Positions 48,177 through 56,320 of a DNA stretch of 64,000 nucleotides are shown in pieces. The notes beneath the pieces are model-generated. The model was not told the origin of the DNA, ran no database searches, and was given only the letters and a program-made list of their open reading frames with translations. The stretch comes from Bradyrhizobium algeriense (GTDB lineage: Bacteria; Pseudomonadota; Alphaproteobacteria; Rhizobiales; Xanthobacteraceae), in assembly GCF_036924595.1 (NCBI RefSeq), contig NZ_JAZHRV010000001.1:2232001-2296000 (forward strand), in the 5' to 3' direction. Both the position numbers and the translations under genes were made by a program. Positions within the stretch are counted from its first letter, which is position 1; each line of letters starts with the position of its first letter.

Positions 48177-48665
48177 ATGAAGCTCAGCGATATCGCCGAC
48201 AACGCCGGCTCGCGCAAGAAGCGCATGCGCGTCGGCCGTGGCATCGGTTCGGGCAAGGGCAAGACTTCGGGCCGCGGCGGCAAGGGCCAGACCGCGCGTT
48301 CGGGCGTGCGCATCAAGGGCTTCGAGGGCGGCCAGATGCCGCTGCATCGCCGCCTGCCGAAGCGCGGCTTCAACAATATCTTCCGGCTCGAGTTCGCCGA
48401 GATCAATCTCGACCGGCTGCAGGAGGCGATCGACGCCAAGCTGGTCGACGCCAAGGAAACCGTCACCGTCGAATCGCTGGTGAAGGCCGGCGTGATCCGT
48501 CGCGCCAAGGACGGCCTTCGGCTGCTCGGCCGCGGCGAACTCAAGGCCAAGCTCGCGATCGAGGTGCATGGCGCCTCGAAATCGGCGGTCGCGGCGGTCG
48601 AGAAGGCCGGCGGCACGGTGAAGATCCTGGCCCCGGCCAAGAAGGACGAAGGCGAGGCGGCGTAA
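48177..48665 (+). CDS. rplO: 50S ribosomal protein L15
   Basis: 162-aa L15, a late 50S assembly protein. It begins [20 protein letters not shown], with the glycine-rich [20 protein letters not shown] and [20 protein letters not shown]. The tail [12 protein letters not shown] extends beyond the E. coli end. A 148-nt gap follows before secY. Confidence 0.99.
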   Translation: MKLSDIADNAGSRKKRMRVGRGIGSGKGKTSGRGGKGQTARSGVRIKGFEGGQMPLHRRLPKRGFNNIFRLEFAEINLDRLQEAIDAKLVDAKETVTVESLVKAGVIRRAKDGLRLLGRGELKAKLAIEVHGASKSAVAAVEKAGGTVKILAPAKKDEGEAA

Positions 48666-48813
48666 CATCTGCGTCATCGCCCGTTTTGTCGCGGGCGATC
48701 CGCACGTGAGAGCAATGGACTTATCGAAGCCGAGCACCAAATAATGTCCGGCGTCTGCCGATCGCCCCGGGGGAGGGGCGGCGGTTTGAGGGGCGGCGGG
48801 AGAAAGCCTGAAC

Positions 48814-50145
48814 ATGGTCTCAGCAGCAGAACAACTTGCGGCAAACCTCAATTTCGGCGCCTTGGCGAAAGCCGACGAACTGAAGAAGCGCATCTGGTTC
48901 ACGCTGGGTGCGCTGCTTGTTTATCGGCTCGGCACCTACATCCCGCTGCCCGGCATCGATCCCGCGATCTGGGAGCAGGTGTTCAAGTCGCAGGCCGGCG
49001 GCATTCTCGGCATGTTCAACATGTTCGCCGGCGGCGGTATCAACCGCATGGCGATCTTCGCGCTGAACATCATGCCGTACATCTCGGCATCGATCATCAT
49101 CCAGCTCCTGACGACGGTATCGCCCAAGCTCGAAGCCTTGAAAAAGGAAGGCGAGGCGGGACGCAAGACGCTGAACCAGTATACCCGCTACCTCACGGTG
49201 GTTCTCGCCACGTTCCAGGCCTACGGCATCGCGATCGGACTTCAGGGCGCCGGCAACGTCGTCAGCGACCCCGGGATGTTCTTCCTGATCTCCACCACGG
49301 TCACGCTGACCGGCGGCACCATGTTTCTGATGTGGCTCGGCGAGCAGATCACCTCGCGTGGCATCGGCAACGGCATTTCGCTGATCATTCTGGCCGGCAT
49401 CGTCGCCGAGCTGCCTTCGGCGCTGGCCAACATGCTGGAACTGGGACGCCAGGGCGCGCTGTCGACCGCCCTGATCCTGGTCGTGATCGTGATGGCGGTC
49501 GCCGTGATCGCCTTCATCGTGTTCATGGAGCGCGCGCAGCGCAGGCTTCTGATCCAGTATCCGAAGCGACAGGTCGGCAACAAGATGTTCGAGGGCCAGT
49601 CCTCGCATCTGCCGCTCAAGCTCAACACGTCAGGCGTGATCCCGCCGATCTTCGCCTCGTCGCTGTTGCTGCTGCCGGCCACCGTTGCGAATTTCAACGC
49701 CGGCAAGGGCCCTGAATGGTTCCAGTGGCTCAACACCCAGCTCAGCCACGGCCGTCCGCTGTTCCTGATCCTCTACCTGGGCCTGATCGTGTTCTTCGCA
49801 TTCTTCTACACCGCGATCGTGTTCAACCCGACCGAGACCGCCGACAATCTGAAGAAGCATGGCGGCTTCATCCCGGGCATCCGGCCGGGCGAGCGCACTG
49901 CCGAATATATCGATTACGTGCTGTCGCGCGTTACCGTGCTCGGCGCGATCTATCTGGCGATCGTCTGTCTGATTCCCGAGATCCTGATTTCCTACGCGTC
50001 GGTGCCGTTCTATTTCGGCGGTACCTCGCTCCTGATCGTCGTCAGCGTGACCATGGATACGGTGGCGCAGGTGCAGGGCTATCTGCTGGCCCATCAGTAT
50101 GAGGGGCTGATCAGGAAATCCAAGCTGAGGGGCCGCCGCCGCTGA
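48814..50145 (+). CDS. secY: Preprotein translocase subunit SecY
   Basis: 443-aa channel subunit of the Sec translocon with ten predicted membrane helices. Visible: the plug/TM2 region AGGILGMFNMFAGGGINRMA, TM2 MPYISASIIIQLLTTV, the TM7-8 region with LPLKLNTSGVIPPIFASSLL, and the cytosolic loop GFIPGIRPGERTAEYIDYV. ATG 48814 is followed by an amphipathic N-terminus. SecE is encoded in this window too; SecG is not. Confidence 0.99.
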   Translation: MVSAAEQLAANLNFGALAKADELKKRIWFTLGALLVYRLGTYIPLPGIDPAIWEQVFKSQAGGILGMFNMFAGGGINRMAIFALNIMPYISASIIIQLLTTVSPKLEALKKEGEAGRKTLNQYTRYLTVVLATFQAYGIAIGLQGAGNVVSDPGMFFLISTTVTLTGGTMFLMWLGEQITSRGIGNGISLIILAGIVAELPSALANMLELGRQGALSTALILVVIVMAVAVIAFIVFMERAQRRLLIQYPKRQVGNKMFEGQSSHLPLKLNTSGVIPPIFASSLLLLPATVANFNAGKGPEWFQWLNTQLSHGRPLFLILYLGLIVFFAFFYTAIVFNPTETADNLKKHGGFIPGIRPGERTAEYIDYVLSRVTVLGAIYLAIVCLIPEILISYASVPFYFGGTSLLIVVSVTMDTVAQVQGYLLAHQYEGLIRKSKLRGRRR

Positions 50146-50224
50146 TCTCGCGGAAACGCTGCGGTCTGAATTTCAATAAGAGGGTGTGCGGCGTTTCGCT
50201 CACCAAGCCGGGGGGCGAAAAGTC

Positions 50225-51073
50225 ATGAGATTGATCCTTTTGGGTCCGCCGGGTGCGGGTAAGGGAACCCAGGCACAGCGGCTGGTTCAGAAGTACGGCA
50301 TCATCCAGCTCTCGACCGGCGAGATGCTGCGCGCGGCGGTCGCATCCCAAACGCCGGTCGGCCTGCAGGCCAAGGATATCATGGCGAGCGGTGCGCTGGT
50401 GCCGGATGAGATCGTGATCGGGATCATCTCCGACCGTCTCGACCAGCCTGACATGAAGAACGGTTTCATCCTCGACGGCTTTCCGCGCACGGTGCCGCAG
50501 GCGGCCGCCCTCGACGAACTCCTGAAGAAGAAGCACATCAAGCTCGACGCCGTGGTCGAACTGCGCGTCAACGAGAGCGCGCTGTTGGACCGCGTCGAGA
50601 CGCGCGTCGCCGAGATGCGGGCCCGTGGCGAGGAAGTGCGAATCGACGACACCCCCGAAGTGCTGTCGAAGCGGCTGGCGAACTACCGTTCGCTGACCGA
50701 GCCGCTGATTCACTATTATTCCGAGCGCCGGAAGCTCCTGACGGTCGACGGGATGATGACCATCGAGCACGTCACCCGCGAGATCAACCGGATCCTGTCG
50801 GCGATCGGGGCGGTGGAACCCAGAGCGGCGGCGCCGGCCCGGAAGGCCAGGGGAGCCGCCAGGAAGACTGCCGGGCTCACGGGCAAAAAGGCCGCCAAAA
50901 CCGCCAAGAAGGCCGTCAAAACGGCCCGTAAGGCCACCAAACCGGCTTCCAGGGCGGCTAGTAAGGCCGCTTCGCTGGCCAAGGGGCGGGGAACCGCCAA
51001 GGCCAAAAAGGCAGCAAAAAAGACCACTTCGAGGCCTGCCAAAAAGGTCACGAAAAAGCGAGCTAAGCGATAG
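50225..51073 (+). CDS. adk: Adenylate kinase with histone H1-like C-terminal extension
   Basis: 282-aa protein. Residues 1-196 are a short-form adenylate kinase (no zinc LID): P-loop GPPGAGKGT (8-16), STGEMLRAAV, FILDGFPRT (81-89) and DDTPEVLSKRLANY. It interconverts ATP, AMP and ADP. Residues 197-282 are an Ala/Lys/Arg-rich tail (KKAAKTAKKAVKTARKATKP and alike) like H1-type or AlgP-type tails; usual Adk ends near residue 190-220. The tail is in frame with no frameshift visible and the gene ends before the rpsM promoter. Nucleic-acid or ribosome binding by the tail is a guess. Confidence 0.95.
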   Translation: MRLILLGPPGAGKGTQAQRLVQKYGIIQLSTGEMLRAAVASQTPVGLQAKDIMASGALVPDEIVIGIISDRLDQPDMKNGFILDGFPRTVPQAAALDELLKKKHIKLDAVVELRVNESALLDRVETRVAEMRARGEEVRIDDTPEVLSKRLANYRSLTEPLIHYYSERRKLLTVDGMMTIEHVTREINRILSAIGAVEPRAAAPARKARGAARKTAGLTGKKAAKTAKKAVKTARKATKPASRAASKAASLAKGRGTAKAKKAAKKTTSRPAKKVTKKRAKR

Positions 51074-51079
51074 AGGCGG

Positions 51080-51109
51080 TTGACGAAACCGAGTTGAATC
51101 CTTTAATAA
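51080..51109 (+). promoter_or_regulatory. Candidate promoter of rpsM-rpsK-rpoA-rplQ
   Basis: TTGACG at 51080-51085 and TTAATA at 51103-51108 (17-bp spacer; TAATAA with 18). It lies just after the adk stop, 185 nt before rpsM, and would allow the alpha operon to be expressed apart from the spc cluster. Confidence 0.5.
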
Positions 51110-51258
51110 GCCCCGCATCCAAGTCGGATAGTTTTTGACGATGCCGGGCCCCGAAGCAGATGAGGGGAAGGGCGTCGTGTTCGCGTTTGCGGAAACCTGC
51201 CCGAGATAGCAAGAACTTAAGGCCGGCCCATGAGGGATCGGCGACAGGAGAGAAGTCC

Positions 51259-51627
51259 GTGGCCCGTATTGCCGGCGTGAATATCCCGACCAACAAGCGC
51301 GTTCTGATCGCGCTCCAGTACATTCATGGCATCGGCCAGAAGAACGCGGCCGAGATCGTCGAGAAGGTCAAGATCCCCCTCGATCGTCGCGTCAGCCAGC
51401 TGAGCGACCAGGAAGTCCTGCAGATCCGCGAAGTGATCGACCGCGACTATCTCGTCGAAGGCGATCTTCGCCGTGAGACCGGCATCAACATCAAGCGGCT
51501 GATGGACCTCGGCTGCTATCGCGGCCTGCGTCATCGTCGCGGCCTGCCGGTGCGCGGCCAGCGCACCCACACCAACGCGCGCACGCGCAAGGGCCCGGCC
51601 AAGTCGATCGCCGGCAAGAAGAAGTAA
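51259..51627 (+). CDS. rpsM: 30S ribosomal protein S13
   Basis: 122-aa S13 of the 30S head, contacting P-site tRNA and L5. It reads [20 protein letters not shown], then IHGIGQKNA and [20 protein letters not shown]. The start is GTG 51259, with AGGAGA about 7 nt upstream; no ATG fits. rpmJ and infA, found before rpsM in E. coli or Bacillus, are absent here. Confidence 0.99.
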   Translation: MARIAGVNIPTNKRVLIALQYIHGIGQKNAAEIVEKVKIPLDRRVSQLSDQEVLQIREVIDRDYLVEGDLRRETGINIKRLMDLGCYRGLRHRRGLPVRGQRTHTNARTRKGPAKSIAGKKK

Positions 51628-51644
51628 TTTTTCGAATAGCAGAT

Positions 51645-51678
51645 GGTGAGCAGCGAATAGAATTATTCGCCGCTCACC
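51645..51678 (+). other. rpsM-rpsK intercistronic hairpin
   Basis: GGTGAGC-A-GCGAATA (51645-51659) pairs with TATTCGC-C-GCTCACC (51664-51678), one mismatch, 4-nt loop. The words GCGAATA and CGCTCAC also appear around the tuf-rpsJ hairpin. No T run follows. Confidence 0.75.
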
Positions 51679-51744
51679 GTTCGCTTCTTAGGTGTAGCCG
51701 CTGGCAGTACGGCGGCGTTTGAGATCACAGGAAGGTTTTAGGTA

Positions 51745-52134
51745 ATGGGCAAGGAAGCCACCCGCGTACGCCGTCGCGAACGCAAGAACATCGCCTCGGG
51801 CATCGCGCACGTCAATTCGTCGTTCAACAACACGACCATCACCATCACCGACGCGCAGGGCAACACCATTGCCTGGTCCTCGGCCGGCACGATGGGCTTC
51901 AAGGGCTCGCGCAAGTCGACCCCCTATGCCGCGCAGGTCGCGGCCGAAGACGTTTCCAAGAAGGCGCAGGAACACGGCATGCGCACGCTGGAAGTGGAAG
52001 TTGCAGGCCCCGGTTCGGGCCGTGAATCGGCGCTTCGTGCGCTGCAGGCGGCGGGCTTCACTGTGACGTCGATCCGCGACGTGACGACGATCCCGCACAA
52101 TGGTTGCCGTCCGCGCAAGCGCCGGCGCGTCTGA
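51745..52134 (+). CDS. rpsK: 30S ribosomal protein S11
   Basis: 129-aa S11 of the platform near the E site and Shine-Dalgarno helix. It contains [40 protein letters not shown] and the ending [14 protein letters not shown]. It lies 117 nt after rpsM. Confidence 0.99.
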   Translation: MGKEATRVRRRERKNIASGIAHVNSSFNNTTITITDAQGNTIAWSSAGTMGFKGSRKSTPYAAQVAAEDVSKKAQEHGMRTLEVEVAGPGSGRESALRALQAAGFTVTSIRDVTTIPHNGCRPRKRRRV

Positions 52135-52142
52135 CATTCGAT

Positions 52143-52199
52143 TGCGGGCGGTTTTGCCGCCCGCAGTTGCTTTTGGAATTTTCCGCGGACTGATCCGCG
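52143..52199 (+). other. Two hairpins in the rpsK-rpoA gap
   Basis: TGCGGGCGG/CCGCCCGCA (52143-52151 with 52157-52165, loop TTTTG) followed by a short CTTTT stretch, then CGCGGA/TCCGCG (52184-52189 with 52194-52199). The first could attenuate rpoA; the second lies 40 nt before the rpoA start. Confidence 0.6.
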
Positions 52200-52239
52200 A
52201 TCTCCAACGCCGGTGATTTGAAGGCAGATCGACTGGCCC

Positions 52240-53271
52240 ATGGGTGACAAAGTGACGATCCAGAAAAATTGGCAAGAACTCATTCGACCGAACAAGCTGC
52301 AGGTATCGCCGGGCACCGACGCGACCCGGTTCGCGACTGTGGTCGCCGAGCCGCTAGAGCGCGGCTTCGGGCAGACGCTCGGTAACGCGCTGCGCCGCAT
52401 CCTGCTGTCGTCGCTGCAGGGCGCCGCCGTGCAGTCGGTGCACATCGACGGCGTGCTGCACGAGTTCTCCTCGATCGCGGGCGTTCGCGAGGACGTCACC
52501 GACATCGTGCTCAACATCAAGGACATCTCGATCAAGATGCAGGGCGAAGGCCCCAAGCGCATGGTCGTTAAGAAGTCCGGCCCGGGCGTTGTCACCGCCG
52601 GCGACATCCAGACCGTCGGCGACGTCGTGGTGCTCAATCCCGACCTGCAGATCTGCACGTTGGACGAGGGCGCGGAAATCCGCATGGAGTTCACGGTCGC
52701 CGCCGGCAAGGGTTATGTCGCCGCCGAGCGTAACCGGCCCGAGGACGCGCCGATCGGCCTGATCCCGGTCGACAGCCTGTTCTCGCCCGTGCGCAAGGTC
52801 TCCTACAAGGTCGAGAACACCCGCGAAGGCCAGATCCTCGACTACGACAAGCTGACCATGACGATCGAGACCAACGGCGCGATCTCGCCGGAGGACGCGG
52901 TGGCCTATGCCGCTCGCATCCTGCAGGACCAGCTCAACGTGTTCGTGAACTTCGAAGAGCCGCGCAAGGAAGTGGCGCAGGAGATCATCCCCGATCTCGC
53001 CTTCAACCCGGCGTTCCTCAAGAAGGTCGACGAACTCGAACTGTCGGTGCGTTCGGCAAACTGCCTGAAGAACGACAACATCGTCTACATCGGCGACCTC
53101 GTGCAGAAGTCGGAAGCGGAAATGCTCCGCACCCCGAACTTCGGCCGCAAGTCGCTGAACGAGATCAAGGAAGTGCTGGCCCAGATGGGTCTGCATCTCG
53201 GCATGGAAGTGCCGGGCTGGCCGCCGGAGAACATCGACGAGCTCGCCAAGCGCTTCGAAGATCACTACTGA
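52240..53271 (+). CDS. rpoA: DNA-directed RNA polymerase subunit alpha
   Basis: 343-aa alpha subunit. The N-terminal domain, which dimerises and nucleates the core enzyme, has [35 protein letters not shown] and the end [11 protein letters not shown]. The C-terminal domain that reads UP elements has [20 protein letters not shown] with the DNA-contacting arginine kept, then [20 protein letters not shown]. Length is typical of Alphaproteobacteria. Confidence 0.99.
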   Translation: MGDKVTIQKNWQELIRPNKLQVSPGTDATRFATVVAEPLERGFGQTLGNALRRILLSSLQGAAVQSVHIDGVLHEFSSIAGVREDVTDIVLNIKDISIKMQGEGPKRMVVKKSGPGVVTAGDIQTVGDVVVLNPDLQICTLDEGAEIRMEFTVAAGKGYVAAERNRPEDAPIGLIPVDSLFSPVRKVSYKVENTREGQILDYDKLTMTIETNGAISPEDAVAYAARILQDQLNVFVNFEEPRKEVAQEIIPDLAFNPAFLKKVDELELSVRSANCLKNDNIVYIGDLVQKSEAEMLRTPNFGRKSLNEIKEVLAQMGLHLGMEVPGWPPENIDELAKRFEDHY

Positions 53272-53287
53272 TCGAACAACAAGCCAG

Positions 53288-53315
53288 AGCGCGATGATGT
53301 TTCGTCGCGCTTTTT
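53288..53315 (+). terminator. Attenuator-like hairpin between rpoA and rplQ
   Basis: AGCGCGA (53288-53294) pairs with TCGCGCT (53305-53311), followed by a T run (53311-53315). It could lower read-through into rplQ, as L17 levels need not equal alpha levels. Confidence 0.7.
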
Positions 53316-53389
53316 AACGGGCGAACGCAGGCAGCCCACCTGAGCAACAAGTCCGACGAACCGTCGCGACGAATAGAAGGAATAGTTCA

Positions 53390-53806
53390 ATGCGTCACGG
53401 CAAGGTTCATCGTAAGCTCAACCGCACCGCCGAGCATCGCAAGGCGATGTTCGCCAACATGTGCGCGGCGCTGATCAAGCACGAGCAGATCGTCACCACG
53501 CTGCCGAAGGCGAAGGAATTGCGCCCGATCGTCGAGAAGCTGGTCACCCTCGGCAAGAAGGGCGGGCTGGCCATGCGCCGCCAGGCGATCTCGGAAATGC
53601 GCGACAAGGATCAGGTCAAGAAGCTGTTCGACACGCTGGCGACCCGCTACAAGGACCGCCAGGGCGGCTACACCCGCATCATCAAGGCCGGCTTCCGCTA
53701 CGGCGACAACGCCCCGATGGCCGTGATCGAGTTCGTCGACCGCGACGTCGATGCCAAGGGCCAGGATTCCGGCCCGGTGCAGGAAAAGGAAGCGGAAGCG
53801 GCGTAA
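53390..53806 (+). CDS. rplQ: 50S ribosomal protein L17
   Basis: 138-aa L17 at the tunnel-exit side of the 50S. It begins [20 protein letters not shown] and contains [20 protein letters not shown] and [20 protein letters not shown]. The short tail QEKEAEAA is acidic. It is the last gene of the ribosomal block, followed by a terminator. Confidence 0.99.
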   Translation: MRHGKVHRKLNRTAEHRKAMFANMCAALIKHEQIVTTLPKAKELRPIVEKLVTLGKKGGLAMRRQAISEMRDKDQVKKLFDTLATRYKDRQGGYTRIIKAGFRYGDNAPMAVIEFVDRDVDAKGQDSGPVQEKEAEAA

Positions 53807-53827
53807 GCTCCGTCTACATTCGTTTCG

Positions 53828-53857
53828 AAAGCGGCGTCCCCCGGGGCGCCGCTTTTT
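53828..53857 (+). terminator. Rho-independent terminator after rplQ
   Basis: GC-rich stem GCGGCGTCC/GGGCGCCGC (within 53831-53852, one G-U pair) flanked by AAA before and TTTTT after. It closes the alpha operon 22 nt after the rplQ stop. Confidence 0.93.
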
Positions 53858-53942
53858 ATTTGCGCATCTGACGCGCGCTGGCTGCAATTGTGATCGTATC
53901 CGCCGCTCCCGATATCGCTGTCATCAACGATGGAGATGACGG

Positions 53943-54743
53943 ATGAAAATCGATCTTTCGGGCAAGACGGCGCTGGTGACGGGCTCCACCTCCGGTATCG
54001 GCCACGCAATTGCCAAGGGCCTCCTTGCTGCAGGCGCGGACGTGGTGATCAATGGCCGGACGCAAGCCAAGGTCGATGCCGTGGTTGCCGCGCTCGGCAA
54101 GACTGCTGACAAGGCCGGCGGCAAGGTGCGGGGTGTTGCCGCTGATGTCTCGACGGCGGCGGGATGCAAGGCCCTGGTTGCGGCGCTGCCTGATGTCGAC
54201 ATTCTCATCAATAACGCCGGCATCTTCGAGCCGAAGCACTTCTTCGATATTCCGGATGAGGACTGGAGCCGCTTTTTCGATATCAACGTGATGTCCGGCA
54301 TCCGTTTGTCGCGCGCCTACATGCCGGGCATGCTGAAGCGGAATTGGGGCCGTATCGTTTTCATCGCCTCGGAGTCGGCGCTGATGATCCCGAAGGAGAT
54401 GATCCATTACGGCATGACCAAGACGGCGCAGCTCGCCGTTTCGCGCGGTCTTGCCGAATTGACCCGGGGTACCGCTGTTACCGTCAATTCAGTGATGCCG
54501 GGGCCGACCATGTCCGAAGGCGTCGAGACTTTCGTTGCCGATCTCGCCAGGCAGAACGGCCAGTCCGAGCAGGATGCGGCCGCGCAGTTCATCAAGCAGC
54601 ATCGCCCTGGATCGCTGATCCAGCGCTTTGCCAGCGTCGAGGAGATCGCCAATATGGTGATCTACGTCAGTTCGAAAGAGGCTTCCGCCACCAACGGCGC
54701 CGCGCTGCGGGCAGAAGGCGGATTGATTCAGACCATCGCGTGA
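53943..54743 (+). CDS. SDR-family oxidoreductase
   Basis: 266-aa classical SDR: TGSTSGIG at residues 13-20, NNAGIFEP near 90-97, Asn115, Ser143 (FIASESAL), Tyr156-x3-Lys160 (YGMTK). INGRTQ after the second strand favours NADPH. The insertion MSEGVETFVADLARQNGQSE lies in the substrate loop. GGAGATG precedes the ATG. The DUF1330 gene follows after 8 nt. Substrate unknown. Confidence 0.92.
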   Translation: MKIDLSGKTALVTGSTSGIGHAIAKGLLAAGADVVINGRTQAKVDAVVAALGKTADKAGGKVRGVAADVSTAAGCKALVAALPDVDILINNAGIFEPKHFFDIPDEDWSRFFDINVMSGIRLSRAYMPGMLKRNWGRIVFIASESALMIPKEMIHYGMTKTAQLAVSRGLAELTRGTAVTVNSVMPGPTMSEGVETFVADLARQNGQSEQDAAAQFIKQHRPGSLIQRFASVEEIANMVIYVSSKEASATNGAALRAEGGLIQTIA

Positions 54744-54751
54744 GGTGCGAG

Positions 54752-55048
54752 ATGTCGGCCTATGTTATTTCCGAAGTCGATGTGCGCGATGCGGCAAGCT
54801 TCGGGGCCTATCGCGCCACCGCCGCGAAAACGATAGCGCACTATGGCGGTCGCTATCTGGTCCGCGGCGGCGGCGCAAACTTGATCGAAGGCGGCCCGCC
54901 GCCGAAAACCATCATCGTCGTCGAATTTCCGACGATGCAACGTTTACGCGAATGGTACGCATCGCCGGAATATGCGGAGGCCCTGAAAGTGCGGCAGACG
55001 GCGCTCGATCGGCGGCTGATCTTCGTTGAGGGCGTGCCGCTGGCTTGA
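54752..55048 (+). CDS. DUF1330 family protein
   Basis: 98-aa protein of the DUF1330 family (dimeric alpha-beta barrel): MSAYVISEVDVRDAASFGAY, YGGRYLVRGGGANLIEGG, then IIVVEFPTMQRLREWYASPE and EYAEALKVRQTALDRRLIFV. GAGG lies upstream of ATG 54752, 8 nt after the SDR stop, so co-transcription is likely. The family has no established activity; related barrels bind small molecules. Confidence 0.88.
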   Translation: MSAYVISEVDVRDAASFGAYRATAAKTIAHYGGRYLVRGGGANLIEGGPPPKTIIVVEFPTMQRLREWYASPEYAEALKVRQTALDRRLIFVEGVPLA

Positions 55049-55197
55049 GGTTGCAATGCGATGTCGCGCTGAGAGCGGCGCATCAGGCGATAACTTTGCG
55101 CATTCAATGCATTGCAGTGCCGCATTCCTCTCGGAACAAGAGCGAGAAAAATCTGTTTTCCCTGCAGCCGCATTGATGCGGTTTGAGGAGGAACCAG

Positions 55198-55542
55198 ATG
55201 AAGAAGCTATTCATGATTGCGGCGGCAGCGTCGCTGGTTGCGACGATGGCCAATGCGCAGACTACTACCGTCGAGACGACGACCGGAGCCGCTGGCGCGA
55301 CAGTCCGGATCGAGCCGGAATATCGCACCCGGATCAAGAGCTATGTGACCGAGCACAAGATCCGTCCGGTGGAAACACGGGAACGGATCGTGGTTGGCGC
55401 CAAGGTGCCGACCGACGTCGAACTCGTGCCGGTGCCTTCGGATTGGGGCCCGTCAGTGACGAAGTATCGCTACGTCTACTCGAACGACCGCGTGATGCTG
55501 GTCGATCCAGGCACCCGTACCGTGGTGCATGAAATCGACTAA
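55198..55542 (+). CDS. Secreted DUF1236-domain protein
   Basis: 114-aa exported protein. Signal peptide MKKLFMIAAAASLVATMANA with likely cleavage after ANA, before QTTT. The mature part has a Thr-rich start and a DUF1236-type domain: YVTEHKIRPVETRERIVVGA, KVPTDVELVPVPSDWGPSV and YRYVYSNDRVMLVDPGTRTV. Such proteins are abundant in Bradyrhizobium and of unknown function, probably periplasmic. GAGGAGGAAC precedes the ATG. A bidirectional terminator follows. Confidence 0.88.
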   Translation: MKKLFMIAAAASLVATMANAQTTTVETTTGAAGATVRIEPEYRTRIKSYVTEHKIRPVETRERIVVGAKVPTDVELVPVPSDWGPSVTKYRYVYSNDRVMLVDPGTRTVVHEID

Positions 55543-55565
55543 GGTGCTCTCGCAGCGCCATGCAA

Positions 55566-55595
55566 AAAAGGGCCGCCAATCGGGCGGCCCTTTTT
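55566..55595. terminator. Bidirectional terminator between convergent genes
   Basis: GGGCCGCC (55570-55577), loop AATCG, GGCGGCCC (55583-55590), with an A run before and a T run after, so it works on both strands. It separates the DUF1236 gene from the convergent Gly/Tyr-rich protein gene. Confidence 0.93.
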
Positions 55596-55607
55596 CATTT
55601 TGCCGGA

Positions 55608-55979
55608 TCACCAGCGACGCCAATAGCCGCCATAATACCGCGGACCATAGAATCGCGGACCGCCATAGTAGGCGTACGCCGGGCGGATCACGCGACGATA
55701 GCGAACCACAGGATAGTAGGGATCGCCGTAATACCCACCATAGTAAGCCGGCGCGTACCCGCCGTAATAGCCCGGGTAGCCGCCATAATATCCGTAACCC
55801 GGACCATAGGCGTAAGCGCTGGATGCGATGCCGCCGATTATCGCTCCCGCCAAAAGTCCGCCGGCCAAGCCTGGTCCCCATCCCCCTCCGCGCCAGTGGG
55901 CTTCCGCCGGCGATGGCGCCGTTACGGCCGTCATGCCCAGGACCGCCGCAGCAGCCAGAGCTAAAGGTGCTTTCCTCAT
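55608..55979 (-). CDS. Secreted Gly/Tyr-rich small protein
   Basis: 123-aa protein with signal peptide (KAPLALAAAAVLGMTAVTAP, cleavage near AEA-HW), a glycine-zipper-like hydrophobic stretch GGLLAGAIIGGIASSAYAYG, and a low-complexity part rich in YGGY and PAYYGG ending YRRVIRPAYAYYGGPRFYG then YWRRW. Function unknown; surface or periplasmic location is likely. GGAGTGG precedes the ATG. Two imperfect tandem copies of a 48-bp sequence lie directly upstream. Confidence 0.8.
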   Translation of the reverse strand: MRKAPLALAAAAVLGMTAVTAPSPAEAHWRGGGWGPGLAGGLLAGAIIGGIASSAYAYGPGYGYYGGYPGYYGGYAPAYYGGYYGDPYYPVVRYRRVIRPAYAYYGGPRFYGPRYYGGYWRRW

Positions 55980-56000
55980 GGACCACTCCTTTCCTTAAAG

Positions 56001-56088
56001 ACAGACGCCAGCCACATTACATTCGAGCGAAGTTCATTCTTTTGCAAAAACAGACACTCGCTAAACACATTCGAGTGAAGTTCGTTGC
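56001..56088. repeat. Imperfect 48-49 bp tandem duplication upstream of the Gly/Tyr-rich gene
   Basis: ACAGACGCCAGCC...ACATTCGAGCGAAGTTC (56001-56035) is repeated as ACAGACACTCGCT...ACATTCGAGTGAAGTTC (56050-56083). The two copies could be paired regulator sites for the minus-strand gene at 55979. The rest of the 341-nt gap 55980-56320 holds nothing I recognise. Confidence 0.6.
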
Positions 56089-56320
56089 CTAAGTGCCGGC
56101 TTCCAAACGGCTTTGGCGGCAGATTTAATTTTCATGAATGGGTGTTCAGGCGACGGGGAAGGAGCCGCCGTCGCGAAGCACCATTTTTTTTCACGGTCCG
56201 GAACTCGTTGCAGCGCGAGAATACTGCTCGCGCTGCGCTGCGAACATCGGCCATCACGCCAGGCGATCTTGCCGCGCGGCACGCCGTTTTCCAGCAAGCG
56301 AGCCACGGACGAGTATCGCC

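Noticed and set aside
50813..51070. Adk tail as a frameshift artefact
   Set aside because: The frame is continuous, composition is regular (Ala/Lys repeats) and the stop falls just before a promoter; a frameshift would not give such an ordered tail.
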